From Leptolyngbya sp. SIOISBB (GTDB taxonomy: Bacteria; Cyanobacteriota; Cyanobacteriia; Phormidesmidales; Phormidesmidaceae), in NCBI GenBank assembly GCA_010671905.1, contig JAAHII010000001.1:682001-746000 (forward strand): a DNA stretch of 64,000 nucleotides. The letters run 5' to 3'. Positions 43,501 through 52,051 of the stretch are shown here, piece after piece; position 1 is the stretch's first letter; each line of letters starts with the position of its first letter. The translations under genes were made by a program, and so were the position numbers. The notes under the pieces are model-generated. The model ran no database searches, was not told where the DNA came from, and saw nothing but the letters and a program-made list of their open reading frames with translations.

Positions 43501-44601
43501 TCACGCAGCCAGTAGAGTCAGCGCGACTAAGCTGGCAGTAACGGCATAAAATACGCCGACTACCTGCAGCTCTGACCAGCCCGAAAGTTCGAAGTGATGG
43601 TGCAAAGGAGCCATCCGAAAAAACCGCTTCCCCTTGCCATCAGGGCCTTTGGTCGCTTTGTAGTAAGACACTTGAATAATTACCGAGAGCGTCTCGGCAA
43701 AAAACAAGAGGGTCACAATTAGCAAGCCAAACAAGTTACCGCTCAAAATGCCGACGGCGGCCAAGGCCCCACCTACGGCAAGAGACCCGGTATCGCCCAT
43801 AAAGACTCTTGCGGGATTGCTGTTGTGCACAAGGAAGCCTAAGCAAGCCCCACTCATTGCTCCACAGAAAACCATCAGTTCTGGATGAGTCGGTGCTACC
43901 AAGGCCCCCAAACCGAGCAGGGCAATCGCGGCCGTTCCCCCCAGCAGGCCATCCAGACCATCGGTCAAGTTAGTGGCATTACTCTCGGCGACCAGGACAA
44001 ACCCCGCCAGGGGCCAAAACAACATACCCAGCGGTAAGCTCAGGCCCAAAGGCAGGGCTAGCCTTGTGAGTTCAGCCGGTTGAGTCGCCATGACCCACCC
44101 GCAAAACACCACTGCAAAGCCAATCTGCAGCGCGAGTTTCATCCGCGGTGAAATGCCTTTATTAGACTTGCGGCGCAGGACTTGCCAGTCATCCAGCCAG
44201 CCAATGAAACCATAGGCCAAGGTCATGGCTCCGACAGCCATCACCGATGGCGAAAAATTCGTCAGGGCGCTCGCCACTAACACGCCCACGGGGATGAAGA
44301 AAATGCCGCCCATCGTGGGGGTGCCCGCTTTTTTTAGGTGAGCTTGCGGCCCTTCTTCACGGATAAACTGGCCCGTTTTTAAGGCGCGGAGCACTGGCAG
44401 GACAGCCAATCCCGCGATCGCCGTAACCAACCAAGCCCCCACCAACGGTAGGGTCAGGGAATTAGTCGCCCCGAGGCGATCAGCACCGCCATCGAGGTAC
44501 AGGCTGGCCAACAACACCCCAGATGAAACCAAGGCCAACAATCCTCTACCGGAGAGGACGGCGGGTCCCAGCGGCTTCTTGGTTAAAAACTTCGCATCCA
44601 C
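43501..44601 (-). CDS. mraY: Phospho-N-acetylmuramoyl-pentapeptide-transferase
   Basis: This integral membrane enzyme of 366 residues makes lipid I by moving phospho-MurNAc-pentapeptide onto undecaprenyl phosphate. Family signatures are AGTPTMGGIFF, the Asp pair in LDDWQVL, NATNLTDGLDGLLGG (catalytic Asp/Asn) and FMGDTGSLAVGGALA, with the HHHFELSGW loop near the C-terminus. Ten spans are expected. It stands alone, without the usual mur cluster neighbours, which is normal in cyanobacteria. The GTG/ATG at 44601 gives a full-length N-terminus. Confidence 0.97.
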   Translation of the reverse strand: MDAKFLTKKPLGPAVLSGRGLLALVSSGVLLASLYLDGGADRLGATNSLTLPLVGAWLVTAIAGLAVLPVLRALKTGQFIREEGPQAHLKKAGTPTMGGIFFIPVGVLVASALTNFSPSVMAVGAMTLAYGFIGWLDDWQVLRRKSNKGISPRMKLALQIGFAVVFCGWVMATQPAELTRLALPLGLSLPLGMLFWPLAGFVLVAESNATNLTDGLDGLLGGTAAIALLGLGALVAPTHPELMVFCGAMSGACLGFLVHNSNPARVFMGDTGSLAVGGALAAVGILSGNLFGLLIVTLLFFAETLSVIIQVSYYKATKGPDGKGKRFFRMAPLHHHFELSGWSELQVVGVFYAVTASLVALTLLAA

Positions 44602-44905
44602 AACGAATCCTGCTCCTCACTGCCTCTACACCACCTTTCCAGAGTTGGCTGCTGCCGATAACTCTTGAGGTCTCTCACTTACCACATCCACGGATAACCC
44701 GGAATTTGCTGATCGGCTATCGGTTTCACACTCCGAAAACCCAACCCGAAGGCTGCCAAGACTCAGTCAGAAAGTTCAGCGATTGCTGAGTCTAGAAGAA
44801 GTGTGATCAGATGAAATTCTGTTGCTGACTTCTGCTAGCCTCTTAGCCTGAGATCTGGAGATACCTTAATTGCTAATCACCCCTTCTACAAGTAGATCAG
44901 GATAC

Positions 44906-45154
44906 TTAGTCATCCCCGAGGCTCAGATCGTCGTCATCATCATCGCCGAACGCTTTGCCAGAGTCGCCCATGAGATCATCAATCTCTTCGCTTTCCTCTT
45001 CCTCTTCATCGTCAGCCGCCACAATAACTTCTTCGCGGGGCTTGAGACGACCCGTCCCTTCGAGCCAGGTCAGGATTGAAGGCTCTTTTTGGGTGGGTAA
45101 GACGTCAGCGGTTTGATCACGGGGAATGATGCGTAAGGAGGGATTATATGTCAT
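44906..45154 (-). CDS. DUF3134 protein
   Basis: This is an 82-residue cyanobacteria-specific protein. The N-terminal half (YNPSLRIIPRDQTADVLPTQ then SILTWLEGTGRLKPREE) matches DUF3134; the C-terminal half is highly acidic (EEEEESEEIDDLMGD, DDDDDD). The function is unknown. It stands alone and is transcribed divergently from the PAP/fibrillin gene. Confidence 0.85.
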   Translation of the reverse strand: MTYNPSLRIIPRDQTADVLPTQKEPSILTWLEGTGRLKPREEVIVAADDEEEEESEEIDDLMGDSGKAFGDDDDDDLSLGDD

Positions 45155-45405
45155 AGAGAATCCAGTTCAAACAAGCAAAGCTTTGATCAAGTGTGCGCTC
45201 TCACAACTCAAAGGATAGATGTGGCCTCGATTTGACCACTGATATCCTAAGGTGAGTTGCTTTGGCAAGGCATTTAAGCCCAGCTATGAGTCTAACACCG
45301 GAGTGATAACTGACGACTGAGAAATTGTCAATTAAATCTCACGTAACCTTACACGGTTTTGCGAACGCGATCGCACCCTTAATAAATCCTCATGAAATCA
45401 ACACT

Positions 45406-46002
45406 ATGTTGGGTAAAACTGAACTGCTCGAAGCCGTCGCTTCCACCAACCGAGGGCTACTGGCCTCCAGCGATGATCGCCAAGCGATTCAAAGCCTGGC
45501 AGCGACGTTAGAAGACCGTAATCCCTATCCTGAACCCTTGGCTGCTACGGCCCAGCTCAATGGCATCTGGCGATTGCTATATACCACGAGCGACGAGCTG
45601 CTGGGAATTAACCGCTTTCCCCTTTATCAGCTAGGACAAATTTACCAGTGCATTTATGATGAGGCACGCATTTACAATATCGCTGAAGTCGTCGGACTGC
45701 CCCAGCTCAGCGGACTCGTTTCGGTCGGGGCAAGCTTTGAGGCGGTTTCGACCAAGCGCGTTAACGTGGCGTTTGAACGGGGCGTGTTTGGTCTGCAAAC
45801 TCTACTAGGGTATGAAAACCCCCAGCAGTTTATTCAAAAGCTGCAGGATCAGAGCAAATTTCCTTGGTGGCAGGGCATTGATTTTCGGATTAACCGCGAT
45901 CGCCAATCGGGCTGGCTAGAGGTTACCTATTTGGACGACGACCTGCGCATTGGTCGCGGCAATCAGGGCAGTTTGTTTGTGCTGCGTAAGGTGAAAAGTT
46001 GA
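45406..46002 (+). CDS. PAP/fibrillin family protein
   Basis: This is a protein of 198 residues of the plastid lipid-associated protein/fibrillin family, which in cyanobacteria binds thylakoid lipids and is linked to photoprotection and plastoquinone/carotenoid handling. TELLEAVASTNRGL, LNGIWRLLYTTSDELLG and the C-terminal LDDDLRIGRGNQGSLFVL are the conserved lipocalin-like strands. ATG 45406 is chosen; an upstream extension to 45325 lacks conservation. Confidence 0.88.
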   Translation: MLGKTELLEAVASTNRGLLASSDDRQAIQSLAATLEDRNPYPEPLAATAQLNGIWRLLYTTSDELLGINRFPLYQLGQIYQCIYDEARIYNIAEVVGLPQLSGLVSVGASFEAVSTKRVNVAFERGVFGLQTLLGYENPQQFIQKLQDQSKFPWWQGIDFRINRDRQSGWLEVTYLDDDLRIGRGNQGSLFVLRKVKS

Positions 46003-46152
46003 GGAGGCTGGGCGTTGAGTAAGTGCCGGAACGTGGCGGTGGGTGATTGGGTGGCAGGGTAGTTGGGTAGTTGGGTGGGACATTATTTTCTCGCTGCTTC
46101 CTAAAGAGCGCCAGTACAGAAACCGGGGTTCTAGTGATCCTGAATCGGGGCT

Positions 46153-46262
46153 CTATAGCAAGCCACAGTTTGATCAGGGTGCCATGGATTGTTGAAACTG
46201 CTTTCTGGCATGCATTTCAATTCCGCATTCCGACCTCTGCATTCCGCATTCTGCTGCTATAG
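46153..46262. repeat. Dispersed repeat family A, copy 4 (inverted)
   Basis: This is the complete inverse of copies 1-3: it begins CTATAGCAAGCCACAGTTTG and ends CCGCATTCTGCTGCTATAG, with CTATAGC ends preserved. Its core holds TTCAATTCCGCATTCCGACC. An inverted family B copy starts only four bases after it. Confidence 0.75.
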
Positions 46263-46265
46263 TGA

Positions 46266-46325
46266 CCTGTCATCATCTAGCGGACAATCCTTTCAGCCAA
46301 GGAACGACCGCCCCTCGTATTTGGG
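46266..46325. repeat. Dispersed repeat family B, copy 3 (inverted)
   Basis: CCTGTCATCATCTAGCGGAC, then AATCCTTTCAGCCAAGGAAC and GACCGCCCCTCG are the inverse of the family B core at 38328-38407. The copy is shorter than the others and abuts family A copy 4. The remaining gap 46003-46530 is otherwise empty apart from a GTGGGTGATTGGGTGG low-complexity stretch at about 46038-46078. Confidence 0.6.
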
Positions 46326-46530
46326 ATGAGCCGCGATACTAGTATTGGCAGGGACTCTGGAAGCCCCTCAGGCCCCTTCAAACTGAGCTTGCGAGCCTTC
46401 TTCGTTTGGCCCCTCCCCATCGGGTCAGCAGACTGGACAGGATGAAAGGGACGCCATTACCGCGCCACTCAGGATTGAAAAGGATCGCGCTGAGGACAAT
46501 GTGTTCTAACCGTTCTGGAGCCTGAACCCG

Positions 46531-46758
46531 ATGAGAGCAGCTTTGCTCCCCCTCGGCCTTGATATCAGCAAAACTGCCGTTCACGTGGCCCGACTCAAAC
46601 GTGCCCACCGTTCCAAGTACGAGCCCTTCACCAACGATAGCGAAGGCTTTCGGCCCCTGAGCCAATGCCTGGCAACCCAAGGTGTGCAGCGAGTTTACGC
46701 TTGTCTGGAAGCCACCAGCCTCGACGGTCATGCCCTCGCTCTCAATCGCCAAAGTTGA
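46531..46758 (+). pseudogene. IS110-type transposase N-terminal fragment
   Basis: Seventy-five codons read LGLDISKTAVHVARLK ... QCLATQGVQRVYACLEATSLDGHALA, the RuvC-like DEDD N-terminus of IS110 transposases (first Asp in LDISK, Glu in ACLEAT). The protein stops shortly after and the rest of the ~300-residue enzyme is missing. It lies 200 bp from the A/B repeat pair, in a stretch that appears to collect mobile DNA. Confidence 0.7.
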
Positions 46759-46807
46759 CAACAGCCAAAGTTGACAGCCTCAACTCATGTAAACCGATGT
46801 GGTAAAG

Positions 46808-47485
46808 CTATATCCGTTCACCCGTGACGACGTAAGCAATCCGCTGACCAACGTTTGTAGCATGATCAGCAATCCTTTCTAAGTAGCGAATGACCAGTAC
46901 TAAAAGGACAATCACCTCGACGTTGGTGAGCGCTGCGTCAGTATGGACTAAGCGGTCATAAAGGTAGTCGTAATCTTCATCAACGGCATCATCTTTGATT
47001 TTAATGTCGCGACCTACATCGGCATTTAGGTCGGAAACGGCAACTAGACTCAAGGCCACCATGGAACGACAACGATCAATCATGACCTGAATCCGCTCTA
47101 GGCTAGGGTGCGCTGGATAAGGAAATAGTTTGATCGCCACTTCGCCAATATCTTTGGCATAGTCACCAATACGTTCTAAATCACGGATGAGTTGCATGAA
47201 AGCACTCACGTGTCGGAGGTCTTGCATGCCCTGGGGAGGATGAGTCAACAGCTCGATGCAATCGACTTCAATTTGTCGATAAAACTGGTCAACTTGTTTG
47301 TCGTGAGTTTTGAGTTGTTGAGCGGCTTCTAGATTGCGATCGCACAGTGCCGACCTTGAGAGTAAACAAGACTGCTCCACGAGTGCCCCCATTCTTAAGA
47401 CATCACGTTGTATCCGCCGCAGTTGATAGCTAAACGGGGGCGTCGATGAACTATTGGAACGAAGGGGGGAGTTAGAATTCGTCAC
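46808..47485 (-). CDS. phoU: Phosphate signalling/transport regulator PhoU
   Basis: This 225-residue protein consists of two three-helix bundles that bind iron/magnesium clusters. The N-terminal half has RRIQRDVLRMGALVEQSCLL, and the E/DxxxD metal patterns occur in DRNLEAAQQLKTHDKQVD, RDLERIGDYAKDIGE and VIRYLERIADHATNVGQR. It inhibits PstSCAB and tunes the PhoR-PhoB (SphS-SphR) kinase under phosphate sufficiency. Neither pst nor sphS/sphR is next to it here. Start GTG/ATG at 47485; a Ser/Asn-rich N-terminal extension of ~15 residues is normal. Confidence 0.93.
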   Translation of the reverse strand: MTNSNSPLRSNSSSTPPFSYQLRRIQRDVLRMGALVEQSCLLSRSALCDRNLEAAQQLKTHDKQVDQFYRQIEVDCIELLTHPPQGMQDLRHVSAFMQLIRDLERIGDYAKDIGEVAIKLFPYPAHPSLERIQVMIDRCRSMVALSLVAVSDLNADVGRDIKIKDDAVDEDYDYLYDRLVHTDAALTNVEVIVLLVLVIRYLERIADHATNVGQRIAYVVTGERI

Positions 47486-47807
47486 TGCAGTTGGGTCAAG
47501 GACATCATGAGTATGGTTTGTATAGCTGAAAAAGGCAGTGTTTTAGGTCACTCAAGAAGCTTGCCTGCACCTTCCTGAATATCGAAGAGCTTCCCAGCCA
47601 TTTGAACAAATTGGCCACCTGACTAGAGAAGAAGGATTTCTCTGTCAGCTTCCTAGGTTCTACCATAAAGGTCTAGACCTCTGTAAATAAATCGTGACTC
47701 ACGCAGGTTAAGAAGCCAACCAGCTCGATTTGCCTGATTTAAGTAACGCTGTGTAACAGTTGCGCTTTAAAGAGCTGGTAATGAGGAGATCTTGGTCAAG
47801 AATTGAC

Positions 47808-47830
47808 TCAGTCTCGCTGTGTGAGACTGA
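47808..47830 (+). promoter_or_regulatory. Hairpin in the psaM leader
   Basis: TCAGTCTC and GAGACTGA pair perfectly around a seven-base loop (47816-47822), 28 bases upstream of the psaM ATG and just before the ribosome site AGAAGGA. This is a possible translation or stability element. The rest of 47486-47807 shows no gene. Confidence 0.5.
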
Positions 47831-47857
47831 TCGACGTTATTAGAAGGACTCATAGCA

Positions 47858-47947
47858 ATGACAGATACTCAAGTTTTTGTCGCACTGGCGATCGCTCTAG
47901 TACCTGGATTCTTGGCTTTGCGCCTGGCTACTGAACTTTACAAATAA
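47858..47947 (+). CDS. psaM: Photosystem I reaction centre subunit XII (PsaM)
   Basis: This 29-residue protein, too short for usual ORF finders, reads MTDTQVFVALAIALVPGFLA followed by LRLATELYK. It matches PsaM (the TDTQ N-terminus, one hydrophobic span and the invariant R-L-[AS]-T-E-L-Y-K end). PsaM is a small single-span subunit of the photosystem I trimer. AGAAGGA lies nine bases before the ATG, a leader hairpin precedes it, and a very strong terminator follows 43 bp after the stop, so it is expressed as its own transcript. Confidence 0.95.
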   Translation: MTDTQVFVALAIALVPGFLALRLATELYK

Positions 47948-47990
47948 AAGGTCGGGTTTATTCAGCTGCTCTTGAGGAGCGACTATAAGC

Positions 47991-48028
47991 AATCGCCGTC
48001 GCGAAGGTTTTCGCGACGGCGATTTTTT
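47991..48028 (+). terminator. Terminator after psaM
   Basis: AATCGCCGTCGCGAA (47991-48005) and TTCGCGACGGCGATT (48010-48024) form a perfect 15-bp stem with loop GGTT, followed by a T-run (six T in total, two of them in the stem). It reads in the direction of psaM. Confidence 0.9.
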
Positions 48029-48158
48029 CAAGGATTTTAGTCTGGCTGTGGCGATCTTGACGAACTGGAGCAGCCCGCCCGCTACGGCGGCCACAAGGCC
48101 TGTAGAACTGCAATTACGGACTCGGTTACACATTCGAGCCCGACGCGATGTCGAGGCT

Positions 48159-50276
48159 CTAAGACATCCCCACAATCTCTAAATTGGCTAGGTTGCCAGA
48201 GAAGCCCGTAATTTCGATGATTGCGTCATTGGCCGCCTGGAAGCCTGCAACTGTATCGTTCAATGCCAAAAAGGTGCGTTGCTCAAAGGTAAAGGTGGCC
48301 GCCCCTAATGATACAAAAGCATCGGTTGATAACACGTCAGCGATCGCTGATTCCTCAAGCATAGTAACCGCGCCTAATTGCACCAAATCAGCGGCGGCAA
48401 CAGAGTGGTTAGCAACAATGGAATCACCAGGATTCGTCAAAGCATCGCGCTCAATGACTTGATCGCCATTCGTTAAAGCGTCGTCATTCGTTGAAGCGTC
48501 GTCATTCAACAATTCAACTGCACCCGTCAAAGCCTCACTATTCAGTGCATCATCTGTGTTAGGTGAAGCATCGTCATTCAATGAGGCGTCATTTAGTAAA
48601 TCATCTGTGTTAGGTGAAGCGTCGTCATTCAACGAGCCATCTGCACCCGTCAAAGCCTCACTATCCGGTGCATCATTTGTGTTAGGTGAAGCGTCATCAT
48701 TCAACGAGTCGCTATTTAGTGCCTCATCTACGTGAGGTAAAGCGTCGTCATTGGTTGAAGCAGCACTATGCAGCGAGGCATCTGCACCCGTCGAAGCCTC
48801 ACTATCCGGTACCTCATCTGTGTTAGGCGAAGCATCGTCATTCAACGAGTTGCCATTTAGTGCATCATTTGTGTTAGGTGAAGCGTCGTCATTCAACGAG
48901 CCATCTGCACCCGTCAAAGCCTCACTATCCGGTGCATCATTTGTGTTAGGTGAAGCGTCATCATTCAACGAGTCGCTATTTAGTGCCTCATCTACGTGAG
49001 GTAAAGCGTCGTCATTGGTTGAAGCAGCACTATGCAGCGAGGCATCTGCACCCGTCGAAGCCTCACTATCCGGTACCTCATCTGTGTTAGGCGAAGCATC
49101 GTCATTCAACGAGTTGCCATTTAGTGCATCATTTACGTCAGGTGAAGCGTCGTCATTCAACGAGCCATCTGTATCCGTCGAAGCCTCACTATCCGGTGCA
49201 TCATCTGTGTTAGGTGAAGCATCGTCATTCAATAAGGCGTCATTTAGTAAATCATCTACGTTAGGCGAAGCGTCGTCATTCAACGAGCCATCTGTATCCG
49301 TCGAAGCCTCACTATCCGGTACCTCATTTGTGTTAAGTGAAGCGTCATCATTCAACGAGTCGCTATTTAGTGCATCATCTACGTCAGGCGAGGCGTCGTC
49401 ATTCAACGAGCCATCTGTATCCGTCGAAGCCTCACTATCCGGTACCTCATTTGTGTTAAGTGAAGCGTCATCATTCAACGAGTCGCTATTTAGTGCATCA
49501 TCTACGTCAGGCGAGGCGTCGTCATTCAACGAGCCATCTGTATCCGTCGAAGCCTCACTATCCGATATCTCATCTGTGTTAGGCAAAGCGTCATCATTCA
49601 ACGAGTCGCTATTCAATGAATCATCGGCGCTAGTCGCAGCGTTGTCATTCAGTGAAGCATTGTCACTGGTCGGACTAGCACCGATGGTCAAATCTCGGAT
49701 GATGTCAAAGCTCGATAACAGAGAGTCACTCAGACTCGCAAATCGAAACTCATCGCTGCCATCACCTCCAATTAAAAGGTCAGCGCCCCCGCCCCCACTC
49801 AAAATGTCGTTGCCACTGCCTCCGTTAAGGGTGTCGTCACCGCCGCCGCCAATAAGGGTGTCATTGCCCGCCTGACCACTGAATACAACGTCAAAGTCGA
49901 CCAGTGCCGCGCTCACAGAATCGTCAAATTGTGAACCGATAAATTCTTCAATGCTTGCGATCGCAAACTTAGCCTCAGTAAAGCTGATCGCCTCGATCGC
50001 CTGAGTGGCATCCACCACGTCATATCCGCGATCGCCCAAAATATCAGGTCTTCCAGAGGGATCAAAGGTTGATGCACCGAACAAATTACTATCGGTCAAT
50101 ACGAAAGTATCGTCGCCTAGGCCACCGAATAATTTATCGTTGCCAGCGCCATCATAGATAATGTCATCGCCATCCCCACCAAAGAGGATGTCGTTGCCAG
50201 CGCCACCAAAGATTTCATCCTTGCCAATGGTGCCACGGAGAACATTCCTGGATTCAGTACCGTTGATAATTGCCAT
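48159..50276 (-). CDS. RTX/bluetail-type repetitive surface protein
   Basis: This is a 705-residue acidic protein with a modular structure. Residues ~1-190 contain RTX calcium nonapeptides (GGAGNDILFGGDGDDII; GGGGDDTLNGGSGNDILSG) split by an intervening stretch. Residues ~200-590 are Asp/Asn/Ser-rich imperfect repeats of the form SLNDDAS-P-[DNT]-DD-ALNSD, assembled into larger copies. Residues ~600-705 include FVSLGAATFTFEQRTFLALN and AGFQAANDAIIEITGF, which match the bluetail domain of putative secreted cyanobacterial surface proteins. There is no N-terminal signal peptide, consistent with type I secretion driven by a C-terminal signal. A calcium-binding cell-surface or sheath role is inferred. 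It converges on psaM with both genes ending near 48 kb. Confidence 0.8.
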   Translation of the reverse strand: MAIINGTESRNVLRGTIGKDEIFGGAGNDILFGGDGDDIIYDGAGNDKLFGGLGDDTFVLTDSNLFGASTFDPSGRPDILGDRGYDVVDATQAIEAISFTEAKFAIASIEEFIGSQFDDSVSAALVDFDVVFSGQAGNDTLIGGGGDDTLNGGSGNDILSGGGGADLLIGGDGSDEFRFASLSDSLLSSFDIIRDLTIGASPTSDNASLNDNAATSADDSLNSDSLNDDALPNTDEISDSEASTDTDGSLNDDASPDVDDALNSDSLNDDASLNTNEVPDSEASTDTDGSLNDDASPDVDDALNSDSLNDDASLNTNEVPDSEASTDTDGSLNDDASPNVDDLLNDALLNDDASPNTDDAPDSEASTDTDGSLNDDASPDVNDALNGNSLNDDASPNTDEVPDSEASTGADASLHSAASTNDDALPHVDEALNSDSLNDDASPNTNDAPDSEALTGADGSLNDDASPNTNDALNGNSLNDDASPNTDEVPDSEASTGADASLHSAASTNDDALPHVDEALNSDSLNDDASPNTNDAPDSEALTGADGSLNDDASPNTDDLLNDASLNDDASPNTDDALNSEALTGAVELLNDDASTNDDALTNGDQVIERDALTNPGDSIVANHSVAAADLVQLGAVTMLEESAIADVLSTDAFVSLGAATFTFEQRTFLALNDTVAGFQAANDAIIEITGFSGNLANLEIVGMS
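48637..49656 (-). repeat. Nested coding repeats: 264-nt and 123-nt units
   Basis: Two adjacent 264-nt copies run 48637-48900 and 48901-49164 (88 residues each, nearly identical at the DNA level). Further right, 123-nt units (41 residues) start at 49288, 49411 and 49534. Both periods contain the same SLNDDAS-DD core. Near identity indicates recent unequal crossing-over. Plus-strand open frames here are antisense by-products. Confidence 0.8.
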
Positions 50277-50920
50277 CGCATAAATTTAATCGTCAGGGTT
50301 ACACACATTGAGAGCAAACCAGATCCGCCCAGCGGTCAGTAGACAGATGCAAACTCATCAAACTCAGACATTTGACAGACACTCTCTAGCTTTGTGACAA
50401 ATTGTCATCAAAAACAGGTGAAGATGGCCTGCGGACTCTGGCCTAACTACTGAGACGCTGTTAACCTCTATCGGCGTTAGAAGCTATTACTAGCTATCAA
50501 TGACACATCTTATTGCCTGCGTATGATTTGAGGATACCCTTTGCTCGCTACTACTAAGGTATCTGGAGCTCAGGGATTTCAACACTATTAACTTGATAAC
50601 TTTATAAATGGTTCATAGCCACTTTAGTTAAGCTTTACTCAAACTTTAACAAGGTGTCCGGATAAATCCGTATGAATACGGAGGGCACCCCATCTCACAT
50701 AATGGTTCGCGGTTGGAGTATGTCAAATGTTGGCCATATCATTCTGAAAACAGCGATCTCAGCATGGAAAATCTCGTTGAAGTGAGCATCTGCTCGAGCC
50801 CTTCCACGGCGTAGGGATCCCTTGCACTACTGGCGCGATCGTCTTAGTGCAGTGTCAACTTTGATTTTGTGAGTTGTAGGAGAATAGATTTGTCCAACTC
50901 GAGGGTATGACAAGCTGATG
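50277..50920. other. Intergenic region before an insertion-sequence cluster
   Basis: About 640 bp hold the presumed promoter of the surface protein (reading leftward) and the left flank of the IS630 remnant. An A/T-rich stretch lies at 50540-50680. No gene or strong hairpin is supported. Confidence 0.5.
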
Positions 50921-52002
50921 ATGCCGAAACGCGATATTGTCCAACTGAGTGAAGCAGAACAGCAATATCTCCAAACTCTGGTTTCAACCGGCAAAATTGC
51001 TGCCGACAAGATCAAACACGCCAATATATGGACCGGGTTGGACGGATGAGAAGGCCGTCCAGGCCTTTCGATGTCATCGCAACACGGTCGCCAATCTGCG
51101 GCAACGGCTTGTAGAACAAGGACTAGAAGCCGCTTTGCAGCGTCAACCCCAGAAAACGCCCTCTCGTCAACCGGTCTGTAATGGCGAAGCCGAGGCGCAA
51201 GTGATTGCGCTGCGCTGCGGAGAACCGCCAGACGGTGATGCCCGTTGGACGCTTCGGTTGCTAGCGGACAAAGCGGTTGAGCAGGAGATTGTCCCCGCAG
51301 TTGGTCACGAAACGGTGCGCCAAGTCCTGAAAAAAAGAATTAAAACCACATCTGTGCCGCCGGTACGTGATTCCGCCTCAGCAAAGCGCTGAGTTTGTGA
51401 TGCATATGGAAGATGTGTTGGAAATTTATCATCGCCCTTATGACCCGGAACGGCCGGTAATTTGTATGGATGAGCAACCCGTGTAGTTGGTGAAGGAAAC
51501 ACGAGCGCCCCTACCGGCCCGGCCCGGACAGCCCAAGGCCATCGACTACGAGTATGAGCACAACGGCACGGCCAATCTCTTCTTGTTTACAGAACCTTTG
51601 GCCGGGTGGCGTAAAGCGGTTGTCACGGAGCGCCGCACCGCTGTCGATTGGACCCTTGAAATTCAGCGCCTTCTTGATGCGGATTATCAGAATTGTGCCA
51701 AGGTCATCCTGGTGTGTGACCAACTCAACACTCACAAACTAGCTTCCCTCTATGAAGCCTTTTCACCCGCAACGGCACGTCGTTTGGTGGAACGTTTAGA
51801 AATCCATCACACCCCGAAATACGGCAGTGGGCTCAAGATTGCCGAAAATGACTTGTCGGCATTGACCCGTCAGTGCTTAGCGCGCCGCATTCCTGACCGA
51901 GCCACCTTAGAGCACGAAACCACCGCTTGATTTATCGAGCGAAATCGCTTGCAAAAGTCAGTCGATTGGCAGTTTACGGCCACAGATGCGCGGCATTGGT
52001 AA
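50921..52002 (+). pseudogene. IS630-family transposase, multiply broken
   Basis: The product begins MPKRDIVQLSEAEQQYLQTL and would continue through the HTH (AVQAFRCHRNTVANLRQRL) to the DDE domain ([19 protein letters not shown]-like VILVCDQLNTHK, and RNRLQKSVDWQF). It is broken by a frameshift near 51030, another near 51330 after VRQVLKK, a TAG at 51484-51486 and a TGA at 51928-51930. The final frame ends at the TAA 52000-52002. These lesions are not homopolymer indels and mark a genuinely decaying transposase. Confidence 0.75.
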
Positions 52003-52051
52003 GAACTTAAGCAGGTAGGGTAGATGTCAAGTCTGATTTGAGGTTGATGCC

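Noticed and set aside
48751-49875. Plus-strand frames across the surface-protein repeats
   Set aside because: They are antisense by-products of the 123-nt and 264-nt coding repeats; composition is Ser/Ala/Phe-rich without features.
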